Made by a program: the position numbers and the translations under genes. From Clostridia bacterium (GTDB lineage: Bacteria; Bacillota; Clostridia; Lachnospirales; Cellulosilyticaceae), in the NCBI GenBank assembly GCA_029239755.1, contig JARBUI010000001.1, positions 186,001 through 250,000 of the forward strand: a stretch of 64,000 nucleotides of DNA, read 5' to 3'. Under the pieces are notes generated by a model, which was not told the origin of the DNA, did not search any database, and saw only the letters and a list, made by a program, of their open reading frames with translations. Shown in pieces: positions 57,270 through 64,000 of this stretch; within the stretch, counting starts at the first letter, position 1; every line of letters begins with the position of its first letter.

Positions 57270-57298
57270 AGTATATGCTTATAGTAGGCTGCATTCAA
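57270..57298 (-). promoter_or_regulatory. Promoter of the LytTR-DUF3021 operon
   Basis: TTGAAT (57298-57293), 17 bases, TATACT (57275-57270) on the - strand, about 30 bases before the start codon. Confidence 0.75.
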
Positions 57299-57341
57299 TA
57301 AACTCCGGGGTAAGCTGCATTATTGGAGAGGTAAGCTGTAT
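57284..57341. promoter_or_regulatory. Three direct repeats, likely LytTR binding sites
   Basis: GTAGGCTGCAT (57284-57294), GTAAGCTGCAT (57310-57320) and GTAAGCTGTAT (57331-57341) on the + strand, offsets 26 and 21 bases. The first overlaps the -35 region; the other two lie upstream, 21 bases apart (two helical turns), as expected for a LytTR dimer. Confidence 0.75.
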
Positions 57342-57401
57342 GCCTTTAACGCTATCAATAAGTATGTAAGGTCTCTTTCATGCTGAATCATTTTAGCAAA
57401 C

Positions 57402-57429
57402 TAAAAAGCTGCTATGGGGATAGCAGCTT
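57402..57429 (-). terminator. Terminator of the small membrane protein gene
   Basis: AAGCTGCTAT CCCC ATAGCAGCTT on the - strand is followed by TTTAG. It lies 115 bases after the stop at 57544. Confidence 0.8.
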
Positions 57430-57543
57430 CTATAAGAGGGAGGTTTATGAAAAAAACATTAATGTCTTAGTTACACGCTTATTATAATAAATGAATATGG
57501 AGAATCCATGGAGACTAAACAACATTTTAAAATTTATATAACT

Positions 57544-57882
57544 CTATTTATACGTCTTACCAACCTTATAATTCACATATCCTTTATTTTTACTTACTAC
57601 TACTAATAAAAAGTTTATAAATCCAAATAGCATGTAGCCTATTAGAAAAAATACATTATCGAGATTAAGTATGCCGATTAATAGGCCGCATATAACAAGA
57701 AATAGAGAATTAAATACTGAAAAATAAAGTTGGAGCCTTAAAAATTCACTTAACTTTACAACTTTCATCTCACTTACCTTACTGTATCTCCTAGTGTAAT
57801 AAGCAACTTTATGTCTGTGCAAAACAGCATATATTAAATGAAATATTCCTATTAACATAAGTATTATACCAAGCCAGTTCAT
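57544..57882 (-). CDS. Small membrane protein, DUF3784-like, unknown function
   Basis: The 112-residue protein has three hydrophobic segments (about 3-19, 52-72, 76-96) with a basic loop after the first (HRHKVAYYTRRYSK). The layout recalls DUF3784-type proteins but the match is loose. GGGTGGGG precedes the ATG. No functional motif is visible; it stands alone between terminators. Confidence 0.6.
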   Translation of the reverse strand: MNWLGIILMLIGIFHLIYAVLHRHKVAYYTRRYSKVSEMKVVKLSEFLRLQLYFSVFNSLFLVICGLLIGILNLDNVFFLIGYMLFGFINFLLVVVSKNKGYVNYKVGKTYK

Positions 57883-58219
57883 TTTACCCCACCCTTTTAG
57901 CTCTGAATTAAATGATATGTATATCCTACAAGTAATTGTATATTTATTTCAGAAAACATGCAACCTATATGTATCAAATTTACTTCTGATTTTATTTATA
58001 TAAAAATTCGCTGTATGTTTTTCAATGAAATATCTTTATAAAAAATAGAGTGCAGTATCTGTTTCTAAGATGCTGCACTACCTATTATTATTTAATATCA
58101 TTACCTCTATTTTTGCTGCAAAAAAACATTTTTGCATGCATTGTTTACTACAAATAAATAGTATAATATGTTCTAACAAGTTAAGTATTTGATTTAGTTT
58201 TGTCTTTCAGCTTCACACT
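57883..58219. other. AT-rich intergenic stretch
   Basis: Apart from the terminator at 58041-58079, I see a short hairpin GCAAAAATGTTTTTTTGC near 58111-58130 on the - strand and no ORF with a ribosome site. Confidence 0.5.
58041..58079 (-). terminator. Terminator of the Sm-like/tyrosine-rich protein gene
   Basis: On the - strand AGTGCAGCATC pairs with GATACTGCACT (one G-T wobble on this strand) and CTATTTTTTATA follows; it lies 140 bases beyond the stop at 58220. Confidence 0.75.
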
Positions 58220-58621
58220 TTAATAAGGAAAATTAGGATAATAAGAATATGGTGGATAATAAGGGTATGGTGGAGAGTAATACGGATATGGTAATAATGA
58301 TAATAATAATAATTCTGCAAGTGGAATTTGTCTTCGCCTAAACCTTCTTACCCTTCTACGATTACCATATTGATTACCATATTGATTACTATATAGATTA
58401 CTATATTGCCTCTGCTCATTGTTTCCGTTTCCATTTTCATCTTCTCGATACATTACGTCCTCACCAACAAGAAGATTAACATGATCAGGCTCTACACTTA
58501 TAATGATCCCGTCTATTTCCGTTCCGTCTTTCATTCTTAAAACAGTGTGATAAGACATCATCTTTCTACATGTGTCAAATAACTCTTGTACATCCATCGT
58601 ATTATTTCCTTCTGGTTCCAT
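58220..58621 (-). CDS. Sm-like domain protein with Asn/Gln/Tyr repeats and Pro-Tyr tail
   Basis: The 133-residue protein has an LSm-like N-terminal part (VLRMKDGTEIDGIIISVEPD with VNLLVGEDV), then a low-complexity stretch with SNQYGNQYGN-type repeats, a basic block RRRVRRFRRRQ, and a C-terminus of repeated PYPYY and PPYSYYPNFPY. Such tails are common in spore coat and other surface proteins of Firmicutes, so a coat or matrix role is possible. ATG 58621 has AAAGGAG upstream. No partners in the neighbourhood. Confidence 0.65.
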   Translation of the reverse strand: MEPEGNNTMDVQELFDTCRKMMSYHTVLRMKDGTEIDGIIISVEPDHVNLLVGEDVMYREDENGNGNNEQRQYSNLYSNQYGNQYGNRRRVRRFRRRQIPLAELLLLSLLPYPYYSPPYPYYPPYSYYPNFPY

Positions 58622-59156
58622 TTTTACCAACTCCTTTCCATATTATAATATTAACCTTTTATAAAAAATGTTCTATTTGTAATAAATAAATCATTCTTTT
58701 CTTATCCTTGAGCTTTTTCTTTAAGTCATTACCTACCTTTATTTTTACACAAAAAAATACACCACATTTGGGGAATATGGTGTTAAAATAGAGTTTTGTA
58801 AGGGTTTGCTATTAGAGTTAATTATTGTTACTTCAAATTATATTAAAACGTATTTAGGGGAGTTAGATTTATGCAGCTACTGCTGCACTTATCTGTTTTG
58901 GGGTTTAGGGGAATAAAGTAACAAAATTATCCTCTGAAATCATTTACATGTTTTACAAGTAAATAATTACTTTTCCGTTCATTTATATAGTACCATCTAA
59001 TTTTGTATTTTTTTCGACTAAATTGTGAACTTTTTGTGAACAAAAGAATAAATCAGCTTTGTTATTGTAGAAAAATGTCAAGATTTTAACAATCACAAGT
59101 CCTTTTTATAGATTTAAGATAAATTCCGACAGCATTCTACAGCTAAATATCTTAAT
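58622..59156. other. Long AT-rich intergenic region
   Basis: It holds the terminator at 58751-58783, a small hairpin TGCAGC/GCTGCA (58872-58887) and a 16-codon + strand frame at 58872 with GGGGAG upstream, too short to support. No RNA family recognised. Confidence 0.5.
58751..58783 (-). terminator. Terminator, - strand
   Basis: ACACCA and TGGTGT arms enclose ATATTCCCCAAATG and ATTTTTTTGTG follows on the - strand. It may end the TetR operon transcript, although the stop at 59157 is 370 bases away, or an unrecognised RNA. Confidence 0.65.
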
Positions 59157-60053
59157 TTATTTGCTTACTATATTAAAAATCTCTTCTACCCTTAGGGCAT
59201 ATTTTTTTGCTAAACGAGACTTACCCAAATTGACTTTGATTATTTTATTTAAATCCGGATCATTTAATCCAGCATATTTTTTTAATAAAGCAAAGCCTTC
59301 CTCCGGCAGTTCAGCAGTAAAAACACTAAGGGCATATTGGAGCCCTTTAGACAAAACAGTAAACGCCTCTGATCTTCGGTCTTCTTTATTAGAATGAAAA
59401 ATATCTTCTAAAACTTTTTCACTTATCCTGAGACTAAATAACGCAGTTTCTTTATTTTTCAGAATAGGTGGATGTGCTAAAGTTGCTATAAAAGCCCTCT
59501 TCTCTAGATGGTTTGAATCATTATACCACATCAAAAAATAGTTCTCTATACTATCAAAATCCTTTTCTGCAATCTTTTGAAGTCCCATAGCAGCAGCTTC
59601 TCTAGTCCTCCATCTTTTATCACTCATTGCCCTTTTTAAATAATCCATGATAAGACTCTTGGTCTTGGGATCAGCATAATAATAATACGCTCCTAGAGAA
59701 AGCACCCCGCAAAAAGCTAAATATTCTCTTGGCTGATTAGTTGGTGCTTCTTCTGGCGTAATGTTAGTCCAGCTTACTAATAAATTAAATAGCTCCTCAC
59801 TCATTCGATCATTTTCAAATTGATTTGCAAATTCAAAAGCCAGCGTTAAGTTTCCTCTTGGACTAGGTAAATTTGAATTTTTACATAGCAGTTCTTCAAT
59901 CTCACTAAATCTATCTTGGAAATCAAAGAGTGGCACAATCTCTTCTATAGCAGCATAACTCTCCATTGTATCTCCTCTATTCTTACACTCTAATAAACTA
60001 TTGCTACTTAATACGCTTAATCTGACTAATCTATTTAGAAGTAGTTCTTCCAT
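59157..60053 (-). CDS. HEAT-repeat protein of the TetR operon
   Basis: The 298-residue soluble protein has alpha-helical repeats with HEAT character, the clearest being MSDKRWRTREAAAMGLQKIA near residues 139-158, like DNA alkylation repair AlkD-type or simple scaffolding HEAT proteins. No AlkD catalytic residues can be assigned. It overlaps the zinc-ribbon gene by 19 bases and has no own ribosome site, so translation is probably coupled; a start at a later ATG (MESYAAIEE) is possible. Confidence 0.7.
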   Translation of the reverse strand: MEELLLNRLVRLSVLSSNSLLECKNRGDTMESYAAIEEIVPLFDFQDRFSEIEELLCKNSNLPSPRGNLTLAFEFANQFENDRMSEELFNLLVSWTNITPEEAPTNQPREYLAFCGVLSLGAYYYYADPKTKSLIMDYLKRAMSDKRWRTREAAAMGLQKIAEKDFDSIENYFLMWYNDSNHLEKRAFIATLAHPPILKNKETALFSLRISEKVLEDIFHSNKEDRRSEAFTVLSKGLQYALSVFTAELPEEGFALLKKYAGLNDPDLNKIIKVNLGKSRLAKKYALRVEEIFNIVSK

Positions 60054-60283
60054 GCTGGCATTTTTGCCATATTTTCTCTAGCAACCCTTTCTGCAGTAGC
60101 CTGGCTGACATTCATCCTTGAAGTAATAAAGCTTACCATCTCTTGGAACTTTGTTTCAAAATCTTTAAGTTCTCCTTTTTCATTTGTACAATATCTGCAA
60201 TACTTATTCTTTTCATGCTGACCGCCAAAATCCTGTATTTGTCTCATAGGCATTCCACAGCTTTCACAAACTCTTTCACTCAC
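60035..60283 (-). CDS. Small zinc-ribbon protein
   Basis: The 82-residue protein has CESCGMPMRQ and CRYCTNEKG, two CxxC pairs for one zinc, followed by a helical tail (FQEMVSFITSRMNVSQATAERVA in shortened form, ending AKMPAWKNYF). This matches the putative zinc-ribbon family of small proteins found beside TetR regulators. Function unknown. It lies 2 bases after the TetR gene. Confidence 0.85.
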   Translation of the reverse strand: MSERVCESCGMPMRQIQDFGGQHEKNKYCRYCTNEKGELKDFETKFQEMVSFITSRMNVSQATAERVARENMAKMPAWKNYF

Positions 60284-60285
60284 TT

Positions 60286-60879
60286 TTACAGCTCCTCCTT
60301 AAATAAAATTTCAAACAGTTTCTTTATATCATTGTGTTTTGTCCGTATAACTTCCCCTGCTGGAGCATAAAGTTCTCTAACAGATAAATATCTTATAATA
60401 GTTGCAAATAAAGCATCTAATTTAATAGTTATGAGTTTTTCTCTTTCTCTCCCATCACATTCTTTACTTATTGCCTGAAAGAAAGCATTCCTAAAAATTG
60501 CTTCTAACGCCACCATATTATCTTGAACTATCTCTGGTAAAAGTGGCTGTTCTCTATATAACCTGCTGATAAAATCTTCTTCTTCTGATAACACCTTGAG
60601 ATAACTCTCAAGAAGTTCTTGTAAAGAGTATCCTAAATTGCAATTATCTTTAACCTTTAGTGCAAGCCTCTTCATTTCTTGTTCTAATAAGCTATTAATA
60701 AGATTCTCCTTGCTTCCAAAATGCTGAAATATACTTCCATGAGCTATTTTGCATTCTTTTGCTATTACAGTAGTTGTAAGACTTAGTATGCCGCCTTTTT
60801 TGATAAGTTCCTTTGTATTTTCTAGTATCAACGCTCTTGTTTTTATTTTAGATTCTTCACGTTTATTTATAATGATCAC
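60286..60879 (-). CDS. TetR-family transcriptional regulator
   Basis: The 197-residue protein has the TetR helix-turn-helix: TRALILENTKELIKKGG, then LTTTVIAKECKIAHGSIFQHF and GSKENLINSLL, and an all-helical ligand domain. The GTG at 60879 is the likely start; its ribosome site is weak. A consensus promoter and a palindrome directly upstream suggest autorepression of this three-gene operon. Confidence 0.92.
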   Translation of the reverse strand: MIIINKREESKIKTRALILENTKELIKKGGILSLTTTVIAKECKIAHGSIFQHFGSKENLINSLLEQEMKRLALKVKDNCNLGYSLQELLESYLKVLSEEEDFISRLYREQPLLPEIVQDNMVALEAIFRNAFFQAISKECDGREREKLITIKLDALFATIIRYLSVRELYAPAGEVIRTKHNDIKKLFEILFKEEL

Positions 60880-60881
60880 CT

Positions 60882-60892
60882 ACTCACTGAGT
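60882..60892. promoter_or_regulatory. Palindromic operator candidate of the TetR operon
   Basis: ACTCACTGAGT is an odd-length palindrome between the -10 box and the start codon, where TetR repressors commonly bind. Confidence 0.5.
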
Positions 60893-60900
60893 TTATTGTC

Positions 60901-60929
60901 ATTATATTTCAAATTCCTTTTTATGTCAA
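60901..60929 (-). promoter_or_regulatory. Consensus promoter of the TetR operon
   Basis: TTGACA (60929-60924), 17 bases, TATAAT (60906-60901) on the - strand: a perfect consensus, so the operon should be strong unless repressed. Confidence 0.88.
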
Positions 60930-61004
60930 TAAGCAATCTTTCACTTTTAAATGGTTCACTATCTAGCCATACCTATATGTATGCATCTATATGAGCATGT
61001 TCAC

Positions 61005-61047
61005 ATATAGAAAAGCCAGGATGAATTCTCATCCCGGCTTTTCTATA
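61005..61047 (-). terminator. Terminator of the helD gene
   Basis: On the - strand AGAAAAGCCGGGATGA pairs with TCATCCTGGCTTTTCT around GAATTC, overlapping the end of the gene. Confidence 0.85.
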
Positions 61048-63276
61048 CTATACTTCATCTGCAAAATAAGGACTTACATCTCCCACATAGCCAAGAGCCA
61101 GCCTATGAAGAGCTCTTGTGCAGGCAATGTAAAGCAATTGTTTATCTGCTGGCTCATAGTAGTTTTCTGCACTTACATCATAGACAATGACCGTATCATA
61201 CTCTAACCCTTTTGCCATATATACCGGCATAATATTTATTCCCTTTTGAAGTGTAACATCCTTTTGATCTACCCTGTGAATCTCCATCCTTTTACTGATC
61301 TCACGGTATACTTCCTCAACTTGTTTTTGAGATTTACAGATAATAGCAGTTGTACCAAAGCCTTGCTCCTGATAACTATGAGCCTTATCAGCCGCCCACT
61401 TATTAAGTTCATTCACTGATGACTTCTGCACCAGCTCCGGAACCTCATCATGTCTTTCAAAAGCAATTTGAACACCTGTGCCCTCTCTTAACCTTTGACT
61501 GAACATACTGATTTCATAGGACGAACGATAACTTTTGGTAAGCTTTAGTTTGAGAGCCTTCTTAGGCTGCACAATGCGAACTACCTCGTCATAAAAGGCC
61601 TCTGCAGCCTCTTTTTCTATGCTTTGGCCGATGTCTCCTAACACGGTATACTGAGCACCCTTAAAAATTTCAGTAAACACCTTATAATGCAGAGGATAAT
61701 AGTCTTGTGCTTCATCAATCAGCACTTGTTTAATCTGAGGATAAAGAGATTCTCCTTCTATTTTGAGCTTTAAGTAAAGAAGGGCTATGCCATCTTCATA
61801 AGGCAGCGTTTCGCCTTTTAGAACTTTGTGGGTATGAAACAAGATACTCTCTATATCTTTAGGAAGTTCTAATCCTTTAGCTAGTTGTTTAAAGAGTGCT
61901 TTATCTGCAAAAAGCCTTCTATAAAGCCCCACAGCATCCACTTTAATAAAACTCCTAAGGGTATCTGAAACCTGCTGTCTATACTCTCTGACACGGTTTC
62001 TGGCTTCCTGTTCCTCTTCGTATTCATAACCCCCTTGCTTTTGGAGTTCTTTTTGTATCTCTTTTTGCTTAATTCTCTCAAGAGTATTTAACTTTTTAAG
62101 TATAATACGTTCCATGCGGTTAAGGCGCTTCCCGATAGGCATCTGAATACTGTTGTCTAAAAACTCTTTTTTAAGTTCTTCTTTTTTTGAAATGACTTCT
62201 CCATCATAAATGATGTCCTGAAACTGTATGAGATGCTTTTCAAAATGAGTTACTAAGCGATCCAGTACCTCAATAAAAACCGTGGATCCTTTAAAAGCAA
62301 TAGTCCTTCTGATAGCTTCCCGATATTTGCTGATAATCATGTATTCGAGCTGACTATTGCGCTGACGTATACGCACTGAATGTCCAAAGCAAGCTTCAAA
62401 GATATTCTCTACGGTAGTCTGCAAAACATTTTGCTCCCCTAGCGCAGGAAGAACATTTGAAATATATTCTGCAAATAGATTATTAGGTGAAATAATCATA
62501 ATGTTATTATGACTAAGTCCTTCACTCATGCGATCATAAAGCAAAAAAGCTATCCGGTGCATGGCTATAGAAGTTTTACCGCTCCCTGCTACTCCTTGTA
62601 CAATAAGAAGATCATTATCTTTATCCCTAATAATTTGGTCTTGTTCTTTTTGGATAGTCTCCACGATATTTTTCATGTGACTGGAAGCATTTTGCCCTAA
62701 TGCCTGCTGCAGGATTTCATCTGTGATGGCTACGCTGGAATCAAAGAAATATTTCAGCTTGCGTTTATCAATCTCATACTGTCTTTTAAGCAGGACTTCC
62801 CCTTTTATTTCTCCGTTAGGGGCTGTATAACTCGCCATTCCCAGCTCACTTCTATAGAACACACTTGCAATAGATGCCCGCCAGTCATATACCATGACCT
62901 CATAAGTATCATCCTTCATCACATTTTGGTAGCCTACATAGATGGGTTCTTTATCTTCTCCTTGTTCCTTAAAATCAAAACGCCCAAAGTAAGGCTTCTC
63001 TATTATTTTTTTATATTTTTGAAGTTTCTCCTGCTGATAGATATATTTAGAGGACTCGATATGCTCCATAGACTGATACTGAGCAAGCTCAATATGTCTT
63101 TCATAATCATCAGCTGCCGGAATCCCTTCTGCAAACATTTCCTTTCTTAGAGCTACTAAATCCTTTTTTTGTGTCCCTACATGCGTCTCACTTGTTTTAA
63201 TTTCCTGTTCTAAAAAATCTGTCACTCCTTTTAGGTAATCCTGTTCTAGTTTAAGTTCTTCATCGTATGTTATCAT
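61048..63276 (-). CDS. helD: HelD-type RNA polymerase recycling helicase
   Basis: The 742-residue superfamily 1 ATPase has a long N-terminal coiled coil (about 1-60) unlike UvrD, Walker A in VQGVAGSGKTSIAMHRIAF, Walker B DEAQDY, LGDIGQSIEKE, and C-terminal GLEYDTVIVYDV and YIACTRALHRLALGY. Length and coiled coil match HelD of Firmicutes, which frees stalled RNA polymerase from DNA. AraC- or UvrD-type repair function is less likely. Confidence 0.9.
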   Translation of the reverse strand: MITYDEELKLEQDYLKGVTDFLEQEIKTSETHVGTQKKDLVALRKEMFAEGIPAADDYERHIELAQYQSMEHIESSKYIYQQEKLQKYKKIIEKPYFGRFDFKEQGEDKEPIYVGYQNVMKDDTYEVMVYDWRASIASVFYRSELGMASYTAPNGEIKGEVLLKRQYEIDKRKLKYFFDSSVAITDEILQQALGQNASSHMKNIVETIQKEQDQIIRDKDNDLLIVQGVAGSGKTSIAMHRIAFLLYDRMSEGLSHNNIMIISPNNLFAEYISNVLPALGEQNVLQTTVENIFEACFGHSVRIRQRNSQLEYMIISKYREAIRRTIAFKGSTVFIEVLDRLVTHFEKHLIQFQDIIYDGEVISKKEELKKEFLDNSIQMPIGKRLNRMERIILKKLNTLERIKQKEIQKELQKQGGYEYEEEQEARNRVREYRQQVSDTLRSFIKVDAVGLYRRLFADKALFKQLAKGLELPKDIESILFHTHKVLKGETLPYEDGIALLYLKLKIEGESLYPQIKQVLIDEAQDYYPLHYKVFTEIFKGAQYTVLGDIGQSIEKEAAEAFYDEVVRIVQPKKALKLKLTKSYRSSYEISMFSQRLREGTGVQIAFERHDEVPELVQKSSVNELNKWAADKAHSYQEQGFGTTAIICKSQKQVEEVYREISKRMEIHRVDQKDVTLQKGINIMPVYMAKGLEYDTVIVYDVSAENYYEPADKQLLYIACTRALHRLALGYVGDVSPYFADEV

Positions 63277-63321
63277 TCACTATCTCCAGTCACTTTATGT
63301 TATATGTTCTTCTATAGCATA

Positions 63322-63353
63322 CAAAAAAGAGCAGTCCATTTAAAATCTGCCCT
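63322..63353 (-). terminator. Terminator of the tRNA-Leu transcript
   Basis: On the - strand AGGGCAG and CTGCTCT arms are followed by TTTTTTG, about 60 bases beyond the tRNA. Confidence 0.65.
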
Positions 63354-63413
63354 CTATTCAACATTTTTCTCTATTCTCTTGTCTTTTATTCCTTAATCAG
63401 TGGTTAACACCAA

Positions 63414-63496
63414 TGCGATTAGGGGGACTCGAACCCCCAAGTCCAATGGACACTAGAACCTGAATCTAGCGCGTATGCCAATTCCGCCACAATCGC
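63414..63496 (-). tRNA. tRNA-Leu (anticodon CAG)
   Basis: The 83-base - strand sequence starts GCGATTG and ends with AATCGC plus discriminator A. The anticodon stem CTAGA/TCTAG encloses TTCAGGT, anticodon CAG. It has the long variable arm of class II tRNAs (TGTCCATTGGACT) and TTCGAGTCCCCC in the T arm. CCA is not encoded. Confidence 0.95.
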
Positions 63497-63512
63497 ATGA
63501 AACTCTTGATTT

Positions 63513-63541
63513 ATTATAAGACAAGTTTAATATCAATTCAA
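63513..63541 (-). promoter_or_regulatory. Promoter of tRNA-Leu
   Basis: TTGAAT (63541-63536), 17 bases, TATAAT (63518-63513) on the - strand, just upstream of the tRNA. Confidence 0.7.
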
Positions 63542-63598
63542 TACCTCTAAAGCTAATATTTCCATTTAAAATACTAAATATTAGTTTTCCTTGCTTTT

Positions 63599-64000
63599 TT
63601 ATATAAGCATATCACCCTTAAATGAAATAGGCTTAGTTATTCCTGTTTTTCTCTCCTTTGAGATGCCTCCAACCATATGATCTAAGTTTGCCCCTAAAAA
63701 TGTTGCTCTCTTAACTGAATCATCACCATATTTATTTCTTATTTTATCTACAGCTTTATCTAGTTTTTCATACTTATCATACTTAAACATATCAAATATA
63801 TTGTATTGATAGGCTTTGCCATCAGAGAGCTTGCTTGTATGAACGCCTAAATGTCTGATTGGCGTCTTATGATCCCATAGTTCATCAAATACCTTGCAGA
63901 CATACTCATAAATTTCATCTGTTACATGAGTTGCAGAAACAAGTGTCTTTTGATGAGATGAATACTCAAAGTAGGTGTCCACCAGCGTTACAGAGATACA
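63599..64000 (-). CDS. Y-family DNA polymerase (UmuC/DinB type), partial C-terminal part
   Basis: The frame is open to the right window edge and ends at 63599, giving 133 residues of a C-terminal little-finger region: SVTLVDTYFEYSSHQKTLVS, PIRHLGVHTSKL and KRATFLGANLDH. This is typical of the translesion polymerase (ImpB/MucB/SamB) family found in Firmicutes. The catalytic part lies outside the window. An internal GTG at 63982 is not the true start. Confidence 0.75.
   Translation of the reverse strand, partial: CISVTLVDTYFEYSSHQKTLVSATHVTDEIYEYVCKVFDELWDHKTPIRHLGVHTSKLSDGKAYQYNIFDMFKYDKYEKLDKAVDKIRNKYGDDSVKRATFLGANLDHMVGGISKERKTGITKPISFKGDMLI

Noticed and set aside
57451..57468. Five- to six-codon frame with GGGAGG ribosome site (+ strand)
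   Set aside because: Too short, and no attenuator or downstream gene on that strand to make it a leader peptide.
58872..58922. 16-codon + strand frame with GGGGAG upstream
   Set aside because: No terminator or conserved feature; the start lies in a small TGCAGC/GCTGCA hairpin. Not supportable without comparison.
1..64000. CRISPR arrays, prophage or integrated elements, rRNA
   Set aside because: No regularly spaced repeats, integrase, phage structural genes or rRNA sequence found on reading both strands; the only tRNA (63414-63496) shows no adjacent integrase or duplicated 3' end.

Overview
The window looks like a chromosomal segment of a low-GC, anaerobic Gram-positive bacterium of the class Clostridia, possibly a Lachnospiraceae or Cellulosilyticum-type organism. 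That placement is an inference from gene content: class I fumarase, clostridial GlpA-like enzyme with DUF1667 partner, PaaK pair, S-box and GEMM-I riboswitches, and strong AGGAGG-type ribosome binding sites. I see no phage, plasmid, insertion sequence or CRISPR array.

1-2.4 kb holds a partial uracil permease gene with a PyrR-type RNA element over its ribosome binding site, and an O-acetylhomoserine sulfhydrylase gene behind a complete SAM-I riboswitch. 2.4-22.2 kb is the most interesting part. Two paralogous sets encode a membrane-anchored TIM-barrel glycosidase-like protein, a HEAT-repeat membrane protein and a processive family 2 glycosyltransferase. In the first set (+ strand) these are three genes. 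In the second (- strand) HEAT and transferase are fused, and the operon begins with a hybrid histidine kinase, an active-looking REC-GGDEF diguanylate cyclase and an ODP/degenerate GGDEF/pseudo-REC protein. Between the sets lies a secreted TIM-barrel protein under a cyclic-di-GMP-I riboswitch, plus UppP, DedA and DUF454 membrane proteins. Together they suggest a c-di-GMP-controlled exopolysaccharide system that I do not recognise as a described one.

22.4-33.8 kb is an L-ascorbate (ula-type) operon on the - strand: epimerases, its own HPr and Enzyme I, lactonase UlaG, PTS IIA/IIC/IIB, a beta-propeller protein, a HAD phosphatase and a chemoreceptor, preceded by a SorC-family regulator. 33.9-42 kb holds a second chemoreceptor, a small unannotated ORF, an ACT protein, two tandem phenylacetate-CoA ligases, and a bactofilin/M23 peptidase pair. 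41.8-47.9 kb is a glycerol operon with GlpP antiterminator and terminator-like leader hairpins. 48-49.4 kb is a gene-poor stretch with copies of an unusual stem-loop repeat. 49.4-64 kb holds regulators, a permease, an SppA/fumarase/AI-2E operon, a LytTR-DUF3021 pair with direct repeats at its promoter, a TetR operon, HelD, a tRNA-Leu(CAG) and a partial Y-family polymerase gene.

Promoters were called only where both hexamers are recognisable with 17 bp spacing. Family assignments are by eye from motifs, without database searches.
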